DNA of 64,000 nt from NCBI GenBank assembly GCA_015064725.1, contig SVRQ01000005.1:31253-95252 (forward strand). Direction: 5' to 3'. The stretch is from Oscillospiraceae bacterium. Its GTDB lineage: Bacteria; Bacillota; Clostridia; Oscillospirales; CAG-272. Below the pieces are notes generated by a model. It did no database searches. It was not told the DNA's origin and saw nothing but the letters and a program-made list of their open reading frames with translations. Positions 1 to 8,022 of the stretch are shown here, one piece after another (within the stretch, counting starts at the first letter, position 1; each line of letters begins with the position of its first letter). The position numbers and the translations under genes were made by a program.

Positions 1-376
1 CAACAAGCACCTCCTTGTTCGCAAGCGCGACAGTCTTGCCGTTTTTTATCATATTATACGTCGGTGAAAGACCCGCAACGCCTACAAGCGCGGACACCGC
101 TATATCAAAATCCGTCCTTTGCGATATTTCCTCCATACCGCGTGCTCCGCAATACACGCGCAGATACGGATACAGCGCAGATATCCGTGCCGCGTTCTCT
201 TCGCTCGTTATATATACGTTTTCGGGAGCAAATTCCTCTATCTGTGAAATGAGCTTTTCAATATTTTTTCCCGCAACAAGCGTTACCGCGCGAAAATCCG
301 CAGGGTTTTCGCGTATGACCTGAAGCGTGCTTGCTCCTATCGAGCCCGTAGAGCCGAAAATTGCCACTCTTTTCAT
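1..376 (-). CDS. dxr: 1-deoxy-D-xylulose 5-phosphate reductoisomerase (N-terminal part, cut by window edge)
   Basis: The first 125 codons begin with MKRVAIFGSTGSIGAST, the NADPH-binding Rossmann start typical of DXR. Further on, an ALANKEVLV stretch matches the conserved NKE region of the family. DXR converts DXP to MEP in the non-mevalonate isoprenoid pathway in the cytoplasm. The ATG follows an AGGCGG-type ribosome site on the minus strand. The gene diverges from dxs, the preceding enzyme of the same pathway, so the two may share regulation. The C-terminal two thirds, including the catalytic region, lie outside the window, so completeness cannot be judged. Confidence 0.95.
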   Translation of the reverse strand, partial: MKRVAIFGSTGSIGASTLQVIRENPADFRAVTLVAGKNIEKLISQIEEFAPENVYITSEENAARISALYPYLRVYCGARGMEEISQRTDFDIAVSALVGVAGLSPTYNMIKNGKTVALANKEVLV

Positions 377-409
377 AAAGACCGCCTTTTAAATATTTTT
401 CTTATTTTT

Positions 410-438
410 ATTTTACCATAGCGTAAAAGTATTTGCAA
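410..438 (-). promoter_or_regulatory. Putative sigma-A promoter for dxr
   Basis: Read on the minus strand there is TTGCAA (433-438), a 17-nt spacer and TAAAAT (410-415), lying 34 bp upstream of the dxr start. The dxs side has only a lone TAGAAT at 491-496 with no good -35. Confidence 0.5.
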
Positions 439-531
439 GATTTGCATCGCAAAATCGTGCGGAAGCCTTTTTTTATTCACAAATTTGTGTTAGAATGATA
501 GAAAGATAAACAAAAGCGAAAGGATACGGCT

Positions 532-2418
532 TTGAAGGACACGGAAAGATACGAATACCTCGGCAAGGTAAACTCCCCCGAGGATCTAAAAAATATACCT
601 TTTGAAAAAATACCGATACTTGCCAAAGAAATACGCAAAGAGCTTATCTTTCGCGTAACGGAAAACGGCGGCCACCTTGCTTCCAACCTCGGCGCGGTGG
701 AGCTGACTCTTGCAATACACCGCGTTTTTGATTCTCCGCGCGACCATATAATATTTGACGTCGGACACCAAAGCTACGTTCATAAAATGCTGACGGGGCG
801 CTTTGACAAAATGCAGACGCTTCGCAAGCCCGGCGGTCTTTCGGGTTTTACCAAAAGAGAGGAAAGCGAGCACGATGCTTTCGGTGCGGGACACAGCTCC
901 ACCTCCCTTTCCGCAGGGCTTGGTTTTGCCGTTTCGGACAAGCTTTCGGCAAGCGATGCCTATACTGTTGTCGTCCTCGGGGACGGCGCATACACCGGAG
1001 GAATGATACACGAAGCGCTCAACAACTGCCGCAAGGATCTCAACCTTATTATAATCCTCAACGAAAACGAGATCTCCATCTCCAAAAACATAGGCAGATT
1101 TGCGGATAACCTTGCGCGCCTGCGTATAAAATCATCATATTTCAAAACGAAAAAAGCCACGGGATTTTTCCTCAAAAAGATCCCGTTCATCGGAAAACAC
1201 ATCTTCCGCGCGGTAAGAGGGGTAAAAAAAGGCATTAAGAATATGCTCTACGGCTCCAACTATTTCGAGAGTATGGGGCTTACTTACCTCGGCCCCGTGA
1301 ACGGGAACGATTTCGAAGCTACGGAAAACTTACTTCGCGAAGCAAAGAAGCTTGGCGAAAGCGTGCTTGTTCACGTCAGAACGAAAAAAGGCAAGGGCTA
1401 TGCCCCTGCGGAGCAAGAGCCGTGCTATTACCACGGCATCCCTCCCGCGAGCAGCAAGAAAAGCAATTCTCCGTCTTTTTCCGATATTATGGGAGCAAAG
1501 CTTACCGATATGGCAAAAGCGGACACGCGCATCTGTGCCATAACCGCCGCAATGTGCGACGGCACGGGGCTTAACCCTTTCAAGGAAGCGCACAAGGAAA
1601 GATTTTTCGACGTCGGCATCGCGGAGGAGCACGCGCTCACCTTTGCCGCGGGGCTTGCGGCGAACGGTATGCGCCCCGTTGCGGCGATATATTCCTCCTT
1701 TTTGCAAAGAGGCTATGATAACATCATTCACGATATAGCTCTGCAAAACCTGCCCGTAACCATATGCGTTGACCGCGCAGGGCTTAACGGGTCGGATGGC
1801 GCTACGCACCACGGCATTTTCGACGTAGCTTTTCTTTCGGGAATTCCCAATATGACGATATACACACCGTTAACAAAAGAAACGCTTGAAAAAGCGCTGG
1901 AAGAAAGCATTAAAAGCGGCTCTCCCTGCGCCGTGCGCTACCCTCGCGGGGGAGAAAGCGAAAAAATTGTTCGTGAGTTTTACCCTTATGGTCACACGGG
2001 AGCACTCTCTGCCGACGCAAACTTTAAAAAGAACGATGATATAGAAACCGTCATCATAACGGATGGCGCGGTTGTTACGGAAGCGATTTGCGCGTGCGAA
2101 ACACTTTCGCGCACGGGTATCATATTGCTTGAAAAGATAAAGCCATACGGTGAATGTGCCGAAAACGTAGCGCGTCTTTTGCCCGAAAGCGTGAAAAAAA
2201 TAATCTTCCTTGAGGAAGATATACGCGCGGGCGGTATGGGTATGATGCTTTCGGACGAAATGAGGCGGCGCGGACTTCTTGACGGCGTCAACTGCAAAAT
2301 AATCGCCGTTGACGATAATTTTGCCCCGCGTCACGAGGGAAATTCTATGTACGAGGACGCAGGCGTTTGCGCACGTGTGATAGAGAAAGCGGTGAGAGAG
2401 AATTCTCTTTGCCGTTAA
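532..2418 (+). CDS. dxs: 1-deoxy-D-xylulose-5-phosphate synthase
   Basis: This 628-residue protein has the usual DXS length. It is a thiamine-diphosphate enzyme that condenses pyruvate and glyceraldehyde 3-phosphate to DXP, the first step of the MEP pathway. Visible landmarks are FDVGHQ (residues 75-80), GAGHSSTS (about 118-125), and the ThDP/Mg motif starting GDGAYTGG at 150 and ending with NN at 164-165. A transketolase pyrimidine-binding block with DVGIAEEHA and a C-terminal domain follow. The start is TTG at 532, supported by GAAAGGAT about 8 nt upstream; no in-frame ATG fits the family N-terminus. It diverges from dxr. Confidence 0.97.
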   Translation: MKDTERYEYLGKVNSPEDLKNIPFEKIPILAKEIRKELIFRVTENGGHLASNLGAVELTLAIHRVFDSPRDHIIFDVGHQSYVHKMLTGRFDKMQTLRKPGGLSGFTKREESEHDAFGAGHSSTSLSAGLGFAVSDKLSASDAYTVVVLGDGAYTGGMIHEALNNCRKDLNLIIILNENEISISKNIGRFADNLARLRIKSSYFKTKKATGFFLKKIPFIGKHIFRAVRGVKKGIKNMLYGSNYFESMGLTYLGPVNGNDFEATENLLREAKKLGESVLVHVRTKKGKGYAPAEQEPCYYHGIPPASSKKSNSPSFSDIMGAKLTDMAKADTRICAITAAMCDGTGLNPFKEAHKERFFDVGIAEEHALTFAAGLAANGMRPVAAIYSSFLQRGYDNIIHDIALQNLPVTICVDRAGLNGSDGATHHGIFDVAFLSGIPNMTIYTPLTKETLEKALEESIKSGSPCAVRYPRGGESEKIVREFYPYGHTGALSADANFKKNDDIETVIITDGAVVTEAICACETLSRTGIILLEKIKPYGECAENVARLLPESVKKIIFLEEDIRAGGMGMMLSDEMRRRGLLDGVNCKIIAVDDNFAPRHEGNSMYEDAGVCARVIEKAVRENSLCR

Positions 2419-2438
2419 AAGCAACTTTATGATAAAAT

Positions 2439-2460
2439 GGACCGTCGGGGACGCCGGTCC
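2439..2460. repeat. Small GC-rich inverted repeat downstream of dxs
   Basis: GGACCG and CGGTCC (2439-2444, 2455-2460) flank a G-rich loop just after the dxs stop. No T-tract follows, so it is not a classical terminator. It may be a remnant of a dispersed repeat, but no second copy was noticed in this window. Confidence 0.35.
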
Positions 2461-2486
2461 CTACAAGCAAATTTTTATATAGCAAA

Positions 2487-2512
2487 CAAGCCGTCGCGCA
2501 CGCGACGGCTTG
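2487..2512 (-). terminator. Terminator between convergent dxs and glycosyltransferase gene
   Basis: A perfect 12-bp stem (CAAGCCGTCGCG / CGCGACGGCTTG) with a 2-nt centre sits 4 bp beyond the stop of the minus-strand glycosyltransferase. The T-tract is short (TTTGC) on the minus strand. It probably serves both convergent genes. Confidence 0.6.
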
Positions 2513-2515
2513 TAC

Positions 2516-3247
2516 TCATTTTATCTCCAATTTTTTAATTCTCTTTTTCATCTTTCTCACGTCGGAGAGCATTTTGAATGAATCCTTGAGCACGTTTACC
2601 TTGGATTCTCTGTGGTTGATTATCTTAACGGGCATCTGAGCGAAATGGAAACCGCATTTTCCCGCTATCATTATAGCTTCAAGGTCAAAAGCGAACCTGT
2701 CCACCTCGCAATTTGCAAAAATCTTTTTTGAGGCGTAGGTACGGAAGCCTTTGAAACCGCATTGAGAGTCCGAAAGACCGTATTTACCGAATCCCGCAAC
2801 GATATTTATAACCTTAATATATGTTTTTGAAGCAAGGCGGCGAACAAAAGTATAACCCTCATAACCCGTCTTGTCCATATTTCGGGAGCCGACGATGATG
2901 TCCGCATCCTCATTTTCCGCAAACATATCGTATATCTTTCCTATAACATCCGTTCCGTATGCGTTGTCGCAATCCGTGAAAACGGAAATATCTCCGCTTG
3001 CCGCAAGCATACCTTGGCGCACGGCATATCCTTTTCCGCGGTTGGGCTGATATGAGATGAGCTTTATGCGCTCATCCTTTTCGTGCGCCGCCGCAACGGG
3101 CGCACCGCAGCCGTCCGCAGAGCCATCATCAACGAAAATAAGTTCCCAATCCTCAAAATGTTCTTTCATATAATTGCCAAAAGTAGAAACAGCATCGTCT
3201 ATAATGGAGCTTTCGTTATACATAGGAATGATAAGTGATATTTTCAT
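2516..3247 (-). CDS. Family 2 glycosyltransferase, polyprenyl-phosphate glycosyltransferase-like
   Basis: A 243-residue GT-A fold protein begins MKISLIIPMYNE. VDDGS lies at residues 39-43, NRGKGYAVRQGM at 69-80 and a DxD-type TDCDNAYG at 91-98. This pattern is that of dolichyl/undecaprenyl-phosphate glucosyl- or mannosyltransferases, which load a sugar from a nucleotide donor onto a lipid carrier at the inner face of the membrane. There are no transmembrane segments after the catalytic domain, so it is a soluble or peripheral version. The C-terminus is basic (MKKRIKKLEIK), fitting membrane association. The acceptor cannot be deduced. Confidence 0.85.
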   Translation of the reverse strand: MKISLIIPMYNESSIIDDAVSTFGNYMKEHFEDWELIFVDDGSADGCGAPVAAAHEKDERIKLISYQPNRGKGYAVRQGMLAASGDISVFTDCDNAYGTDVIGKIYDMFAENEDADIIVGSRNMDKTGYEGYTFVRRLASKTYIKVINIVAGFGKYGLSDSQCGFKGFRTYASKKIFANCEVDRFAFDLEAIMIAGKCGFHFAQMPVKIINHRESKVNVLKDSFKMLSDVRKMKKRIKKLEIK

Positions 3248-3293
3248 AATCTTGTCCTCATTTTTCGGATCGAAAATTTTATTTTTTCTTTTT

Positions 3294-3319
3294 CCCGTTC
3301 GGCTTTCGCACCGAACGGG
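3294..3319. other. Hairpin between glycosyltransferase and P-loop gene
   Basis: CCCGTTCGG and CCGAACGGG form a perfect 9-bp stem with an 8-nt loop. On the minus strand it is followed by A-rich, not T-rich, sequence. It may be a processing or weak termination site between the two minus-strand genes, rather than a canonical terminator. Confidence 0.5.
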
Positions 3320-3361
3320 AATATATTTTTATAGTAACACACAAAACGGGATTTTTCAACC

Positions 3362-4417
3362 TTATTCGTATTTTTTATTTTCCATCGGCGCAAAAATTTC
3401 TTCCTTTACTTTTTCCAAAAGGGTCCTGCTCTTTTGGAAGTCCATCGCGCCAACATAATATCTTTCAAGCTCATCGTGTGCTCTTCCCATATGCGAGAGC
3501 GCACCGAGCGCGCCCTCCGAAAGTGCGCCTGCGCATTTCGCCGCAAATCGTATCTTGCCGCGCACAAGCGAGAGAGCCTCTCCGTTTACAAAACGCATAG
3601 AATTTATACTTTCTTCCTCCGTTTCCTCATCGCCGCAAACCATAAATACCGTTCCTCCTATGTTCAAGCCCTCCGTTTTATCGGGAAGCACCACGTTCGG
3701 AAATCTTACAGCGCAAATGCCTGCTTCCGAAACACATTCAAAAAGTTTATCCATAAACAGCGTCGGAAAGCCGTATTTGCCCGTTATATAAATGGTTCTC
3801 TGTGCGTTTTGCTCCTCCGTATCAAGGTGAACAACTCCTCGAACGCCAACGGCGCTTACATATCTCTCACTTACGCCGCCTTTTTCGGTTTTGAGCTTTG
3901 CAAGGAGCCTCGCTGCGGCTTTTTTCGCTTTTTCGCTTTCAAAGGCCTTTGCCGCGTTTTCAAGCCTTGCGCGCTCTACCTCTCCGAGCGCTTGCAAAAA
4001 TCTCCTTGCCGCCGCATAATGCTCCGAACAGCGTTTTGTAAGTTCAACTATCTCCTGCCTGTTTTCTTTAAGCTTACGGACGTCAAAATTCTCTCCGAGG
4101 TTGAGTATAGTTTCGCACGCACCGGGAAAACGCGGGTCCAGTGTATGAGGAGAAGTTCCGTCCGCTATGGCAACTCCAAGCGCGGGGATCTTCACACCGT
4201 CAAGAGAACGCGTATCTGCGGAGCAATAGTAAAGCTCCACGTCAAGTCCCCGTTCCTGCGCGTCCTCTGCTATCTCTTTCATAAACGTGGATTTACCCGT
4301 ACCGGGACCGCCTTTGATTATATAAAAATGAGAAAGTCTGCTTACGTCAAATACCTTGTCAAAAATACTTACAAAACCGCGCTCCGTGTTTGCGGCGGCA
4401 AAATAGCTTTTTTTCAT
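3362..4417 (-). CDS. P-loop NTPase with a second, degenerate nucleotide-binding half
   Basis: This 351-residue protein starts at MKKSYF; an upstream in-frame extension lacks a better ribosome site and looks non-coding. A Walker A motif GGPGTGKST is at residues 36-44, preceded by the strand FYIIK. A helical, charge-rich region (about 115-180) separates it from a second alpha/beta half. At the place expected for a second P-loop that half reads ITGKYGFPTLFMDKL (211-225), which lacks the GxGKS/T signature. I recall an uncharacterised Firmicutes family with duplicated ATPase halves of this length, but the function is unknown. It is the upstream gene of a minus-strand pair with the glycosyltransferase. 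Confidence 0.7.
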   Translation of the reverse strand: MKKSYFAAANTERGFVSIFDKVFDVSRLSHFYIIKGGPGTGKSTFMKEIAEDAQERGLDVELYYCSADTRSLDGVKIPALGVAIADGTSPHTLDPRFPGACETILNLGENFDVRKLKENRQEIVELTKRCSEHYAAARRFLQALGEVERARLENAAKAFESEKAKKAAARLLAKLKTEKGGVSERYVSAVGVRGVVHLDTEEQNAQRTIYITGKYGFPTLFMDKLFECVSEAGICAVRFPNVVLPDKTEGLNIGGTVFMVCGDEETEEESINSMRFVNGEALSLVRGKIRFAAKCAGALSEGALGALSHMGRAHDELERYYVGAMDFQKSRTLLEKVKEEIFAPMENKKYE

Positions 4418-4599
4418 ATATAAATTCTTTCTTCGCCGTAATATCATATAATATATAATGAAGAAAATACAAACTCCGCACACACGGCGATATGGGCGGA
4501 AAATCTTTCCTTTTCACGCCATTCTATGCCGCAGAAAGCCCTTTTGACAAAGTTTTTCAAAAAGACACAAGAATTTTTTTCAAAAATGCAATTTTGGTC

Positions 4600-4628
4600 T
4601 TGACATACAGAGGTAAATTGTGTATAAT
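4600..4628 (+). promoter_or_regulatory. Consensus sigma-A promoter of rpsU
   Basis: TTGACA (4600-4605) and TATAAT (4623-4628) are both perfect consensus hexamers separated by exactly 17 nt. Transcription should start near 4634-4636. Confidence 0.9.
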
Positions 4629-4632
4629 GTCA

Positions 4633-4655
4633 CAAGAGAATTTTAGATTCTCTTG
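4633..4655 (+). promoter_or_regulatory. Leader hairpin at the 5' end of the rpsU mRNA
   Basis: CAAGAGAAT and ATTCTCTTG make a perfect 9-bp stem with loop TTTAG. It sits where the transcript from the adjacent promoter would begin. A 5'-terminal hairpin could stabilise the mRNA or act as a protein-binding leader. No T-tract follows, so it is not an attenuator by itself. Confidence 0.55.
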
Positions 4656-4686
4656 CATTTCATTGATGCGAGGGGAGGGATTATAG

Positions 4687-4866
4687 ATGGCAGAAGTAAG
4701 AGTTAAAGAAAACGAATCGCTTGACAGCGCTCTTCGCAGATTTAAAAGACAGGTTGCTCGTGATGGCAAGATCGCAGAGGTTAAGAAAAAAGAGCATTAC
4801 GAAAAACCCAGCGTAAAACGCAAAAAGAAATCTGAAGCAGCAAGAAAGCGCAAATTCAAAAGCTGA
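4687..4866 (+). CDS. rpsU: 30S ribosomal protein S21
   Basis: A 59-residue, strongly basic protein opens [20 protein letters not shown], the S21 signature, and ends in a Lys/Arg-rich tail ([16 protein letters not shown]). S21 sits on the small-subunit platform next to the 16S 3' end and helps initiation. The start is preceded by the strong purine run GGGGAGGGA. The gene has its own perfect promoter and a strong terminator, so it is monocistronic. Confidence 0.97.
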   Translation: MAEVRVKENESLDSALRRFKRQVARDGKIAEVKKKEHYEKPSVKRKKKSEAARKRKFKS

Positions 4867-4880
4867 TCGCAGCTAAAGTG

Positions 4881-4920
4881 TGCCTTGTGAAGCATTAGCT
4901 TTACAAGGCATTTTTATTTT
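4881..4920 (+). terminator. Rho-independent terminator of rpsU
   Basis: A 13-bp stem (4881-4893 with 4898-4910, one G-U pair) with loop ATTA is followed by TTTTTATTTT. Confidence 0.9.
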
Positions 4921-5114
4921 GGCTATACCCTTTTAAGCTTTGGTAATGCTTTTCATTCGGGCGAAATTCTCGCTACGCCAAGCGCATACATATCTATTGC
5001 CTTCTCTGTTTCGGCAATGATTTTTTACAGAGCGAAATTCAAATCCGTCGGATCTGACGGCGTAAGCTTCGAAGGGTAAATTGCAAGGCATTTTTATTTT
5101 GGCTATACCCTTTT
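4904..5114. repeat. 31-bp direct repeats bracketing an inverted-repeat-ended insert
   Basis: The 31 bp at 4904-4934 are repeated identically at 5084-5114, exactly 180 bp apart. Between them lies a segment whose ends are imperfect inverted repeats: TACCCTTTTAAGCTT at 4926-4940 and AAGCTTCGAAGGGTA at 5064-5078, two mismatches in 15. Inside are two more small hairpins (ATTGCC/GGCAAT near 5000-5022 and CCGTC/GACGG near 5046-5060). This resembles a MITE-like or other small non-coding element that duplicated part of the rpsU terminator region. Confidence 0.5.
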
Positions 5115-5226
5115 TCGCCTTCCCCCTTGGGGAAGGTGCCGAACTTTGTGAGGCGGAAGAGGTTTTTAATATAATACTATGGGCTCACGCCCAAACAAAT
5201 ACAAAAAATACAAAGGAATTACCGCT
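4921..5226 (+). other. Intergenic region rpsU-rimM (360 bp without a gene)
   Basis: Apart from the repeat structure there is a strong hairpin at 5118-5136 (CCTTCCCC / GGGGAAGG, loop CTT). It is followed by a TATAAT at 5170-5175 with a weak -35 TTGTGA (5146-5151, spacer 18), which may start the rimM transcript. The C-rich hairpin with its flank resembles dispersed palindromic repeats of gut Clostridia; that is recollection, not tested here. No protein gene is apparent. Confidence 0.5.
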
Positions 5227-5736
5227 ATGGCAGAAAAGAAAGAATTTCTTGAAATTGGCAAGATCATCAACACGCACGGCGTGCGCGGAGAAGTTAAAAT
5301 AGACCCTTGGTGCGACAGCCCCGAGGATTTTTGCGAGCTTTCCCGCATCTATCTTGAAAACAAAACGGAATTTTCCGTGTCCCACGCCCGTATTATAAAC
5401 GGAAATTTCGTACTTTGTTCCCTTTCCGGGATTAAAACCGTGGAAGATGCGGTAAAATATAAAAATAAAGTCATTTACGCAAAACGCGAAGACCTTAACC
5501 TTCCCGAAGGCGCAAACTTCATATGCGATCTTTTGGGGCTTCCCGTTATCGATGCGGAAAACGGCACGGTTTACGGAAAGCTTACGGACGTTTTGCAGTA
5601 CACCTGCCAAGAGGTCTATGAGATCACGCGCGAAAGCGGCGAAAAAGTCCTCATACCCAACGTGCCCGCGTTTATTAAAGAATGCGATACGGACAAAGGC
5701 ATTTTCATCACGCCCATAGACGGCTTTTTTGAATAA
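5227..5736 (+). CDS. rimM: 16S rRNA processing protein RimM
   Basis: The 169-residue protein opens EFLEIGKIINTHGVRGEVKI, the hallmark RimM N-terminal beta-barrel motif. A C-terminal PRC-barrel half contains YGKLTDVLQY and VLIPNVPAFIKE. RimM binds S19 and assists 30S head assembly. The ATG at 5227 is chosen over an upstream GTG-type extension because AAAGGAA lies 8 nt upstream and the family N-terminus fits. It is directly followed by trmD, whose ribosome site overlaps the rimM stop, the usual ribosome-maturation pairing. rpsP and rplS, frequent neighbours, are not adjacent here. Confidence 0.95.
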   Translation: MAEKKEFLEIGKIINTHGVRGEVKIDPWCDSPEDFCELSRIYLENKTEFSVSHARIINGNFVLCSLSGIKTVEDAVKYKNKVIYAKREDLNLPEGANFICDLLGLPVIDAENGTVYGKLTDVLQYTCQEVYEITRESGEKVLIPNVPAFIKECDTDKGIFITPIDGFFE

Positions 5737-5746
5737 GGAGGTGCGT

Positions 5747-6448
5747 ATGCGTTTCGATATTATGACGCTCTTCCCCGAGCTTGTTTCCACTGTGCTTTCC
5801 GAAAGCATTATCGGCCGCGCGCAAAAAGCAGGTGTTATCGAGGTTCACGCTCACAACATCCGCGATTACTCCAAGGACAAGCACCGCCGCGTTGATGACA
5901 CGCCCTACGGCGGAGGTATGGGTATGCTTATGAGCCCTGTGCCGATATACGATTGCTTCACGGCAATAACCGCGCCGCAGACAAACGAATGCACTCGCCG
6001 CCGCGTCATATATATGTCGCCCCGCGGTCAGGTTCTTACGCAGAAAAAGGCAAAGGAGCTTGCCGAAAATTACGATAATATAGTTATCCTCTGCGGTCAT
6101 TACGAGGGCGTTGACCAAAGGATAATCGACGAGATAGTTGACGAGGAGCTTTCCATCGGAGACTACGTGCTCACGGGCGGAGAGATCCCCGCCTGCGTTG
6201 TGGTGGACTGCGTTTCCCGTATGATAGACGGCGTGCTCTCCAGCCCCGAATGTTATGAAAAAGAAAGCTTTTACGACGGTGTGACCGTTGAATATCCGCA
6301 ATATACGCGCCCGCCCGAATGGAGGGGCAGAAAGGTTCCCGATATTCTTCTCAGCGGCCACCACGCAAAAATAGACAAATGGAAAGAGGAAGAAGCGAAG
6401 CGCCTTACGGAAGAAAGGAGCAAAGCTTCCGACTCCGATAAAAAATAA
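5747..6448 (+). CDS. trmD: tRNA (guanine37-N1)-methyltransferase TrmD
   Basis: A 233-residue SPOUT methyltransferase begins MRFDIMTLFPELVS. YGGGMGMLMSP, LCGHYEGVDQRI and SIGDYVLTGGE are the trefoil-knot AdoMet-binding and catalytic motifs of TrmD. It methylates G37 of tRNAs to prevent +1 frameshifting. The start follows AAGGAGG by 6 nt, and that site overlaps the rimM stop, implying translational coupling. The following gene is the MurJ-like flippase rather than rplS. Confidence 0.97.
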   Translation: MRFDIMTLFPELVSTVLSESIIGRAQKAGVIEVHAHNIRDYSKDKHRRVDDTPYGGGMGMLMSPVPIYDCFTAITAPQTNECTRRRVIYMSPRGQVLTQKKAKELAENYDNIVILCGHYEGVDQRIIDEIVDEELSIGDYVLTGGEIPACVVVDCVSRMIDGVLSSPECYEKESFYDGVTVEYPQYTRPPEWRGRKVPDILLSGHHAKIDKWKEEEAKRLTEERSKASDSDKK

Positions 6449-6468
6449 AATCAAGAAAGGATGCCGCT

Positions 6469-8022
6469 ATGAAAAAAGGTGTAAAAAGATCTTACGTTAC
6501 GATCTCTTTGATGATAGCGGCAACTCTTTTTTCAAAAGCACTCGGTATGGCGCGCGGAATGATGCTCGCCTGGAGGCTTGGCGATTCCGCGGAAGCGGCC
6601 GCCTTTGCCGCAGCCTCCAAGATCCCGGGCGCAATATTCGACCTGCTCTTTTCCGCCGCAATACTCGGCTGCTTTATACCCATATATAACGAGGCACGTG
6701 CAAAAAGCGAAAACGACGCATACGAATATTCGAGCGTTTTTTTTAGTGCCGTAACGGCAGTCTGTGCGTTGTTTTCCGTTCTCGGCGCACTTTTTGCGCC
6801 GCAGATGATATCGCTCGTTTCCCCGGGGATAAGCGAGCAGGCCTCAAGCCTTGCCGCATCCCTTTTACGCATAATGTTCCCTATGATGATATTCACGGCA
6901 GGCGCATATACTCTCACGGGAATCTTGCAATCCGCAGAAAGATTTATACTTCCCGCCGCCATAAGCGCACTATCCAACGGCGCTATGATACTCTATCTTA
7001 TCATAGCCGGCGAAAGCTTTTCCGTTTATACGCTTTCGCTCGTATTCGTTTTCTCTTGGTTTTTGCAGTTTCTTACGCTTGCGCTTCCTCTTATCTTCAA
7101 TAAGCAGATGCCGCGCCCCTGCTTCAAGCTGAAAAACGAATACCTTTTGCGCTCCGTGAAGACGGCTCCGCAGATAATGGCAGGCTCTTGGCTTGCGCCC
7201 GCTTCCGTGCTTATAGCGTCCTTCTTTTCCTCTTTCGTATCCGACGGCACTTTCGTGGCATATGATTATTCCATAGGACTTTACACAATTATCGCGGGTA
7301 TCGCCGTTTACGGCGTGGGAAACTTCGTTTTCCCGTCCCTTTCCCGCCTTGCCGCGCAAAAGGACGGGGACAGCTTTGCCAAAAGCGCACGCAAGGCTGT
7401 ATTTTCCATAATTCTTATGATCCTTCCCGTATTTGCCGCCGTCTTTACCCTATCATATGAGGGCATCGCGCTTCTCTATCTGCGCGACAATTTCACGGAG
7501 GAGCTTGCCCGCACTTGTGCGCTATCGCTCAGAACGCTTGCGCTCTCTATGCCTGCGTATGCGCTTTCCGAAATATTTTACCGCGTGTTTTATGCCGCAG
7601 GCAAGGTCCGCATACCTATGTACGCAACGCTTACGGCTATATGCGCTTGCATCATTTGCAACGTGCTTCTTTTATTCGTTTTTGAAACGGGGCTTTTCGG
7701 CATATCGCTTTCCTATTCCGTCGCCCAGATCGTTTATGCGCTTTCTATGGCTCTTATGGGAAGAAAGCATTTCCCGGAAATATTTACTTTAAAAAAAGGA
7801 AAAGCACATCATCTTGCCATCGGCGGCGCTCTGTGCCTTGCCACAATGGTCCTCTGCGAAAGATTTATACCGATTTTTTCTTCAATAAACGCTTCGCTTG
7901 CAATTTTTTTGAAAATAGCTATTGTCTTTATACTCGGACTTGTGATATATTTATTATATATACTGATTACACGGACGCTTGAGGAAAAGAAGCCGTCCAT
8001 ACAAAGGGGTGAATGGATTTGA
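6469..8022 (+). CDS. murJ: MurJ/MviN-family lipid II flippase
   Basis: The 517-residue integral membrane protein has about 14 hydrophobic segments. Its N-terminus contains ATLFSKALGMARGMMLAW and IFDLLFSAAILGCFIPIYNE, typical of MurJ. It belongs to the MOP exporter superfamily and flips undecaprenyl-PP-linked peptidoglycan precursor to the outer leaflet. AAGAAAGGAT precedes the ATG. Its stop overlaps the start of the next gene, an O-antigen-ligase-like protein, suggesting a joint role in handling lipid-linked glycans. A Wzx-like polysaccharide flippase is an alternative because of that neighbour. Confidence 0.85.
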   Translation: MKKGVKRSYVTISLMIAATLFSKALGMARGMMLAWRLGDSAEAAAFAAASKIPGAIFDLLFSAAILGCFIPIYNEARAKSENDAYEYSSVFFSAVTAVCALFSVLGALFAPQMISLVSPGISEQASSLAASLLRIMFPMMIFTAGAYTLTGILQSAERFILPAAISALSNGAMILYLIIAGESFSVYTLSLVFVFSWFLQFLTLALPLIFNKQMPRPCFKLKNEYLLRSVKTAPQIMAGSWLAPASVLIASFFSSFVSDGTFVAYDYSIGLYTIIAGIAVYGVGNFVFPSLSRLAAQKDGDSFAKSARKAVFSIILMILPVFAAVFTLSYEGIALLYLRDNFTEELARTCALSLRTLALSMPAYALSEIFYRVFYAAGKVRIPMYATLTAICACIICNVLLLFVFETGLFGISLSYSVAQIVYALSMALMGRKHFPEIFTLKKGKAHHLAIGGALCLATMVLCERFIPIFSSINASLAIFLKIAIVFILGLVIYLLYILITRTLEEKKPSIQRGEWI

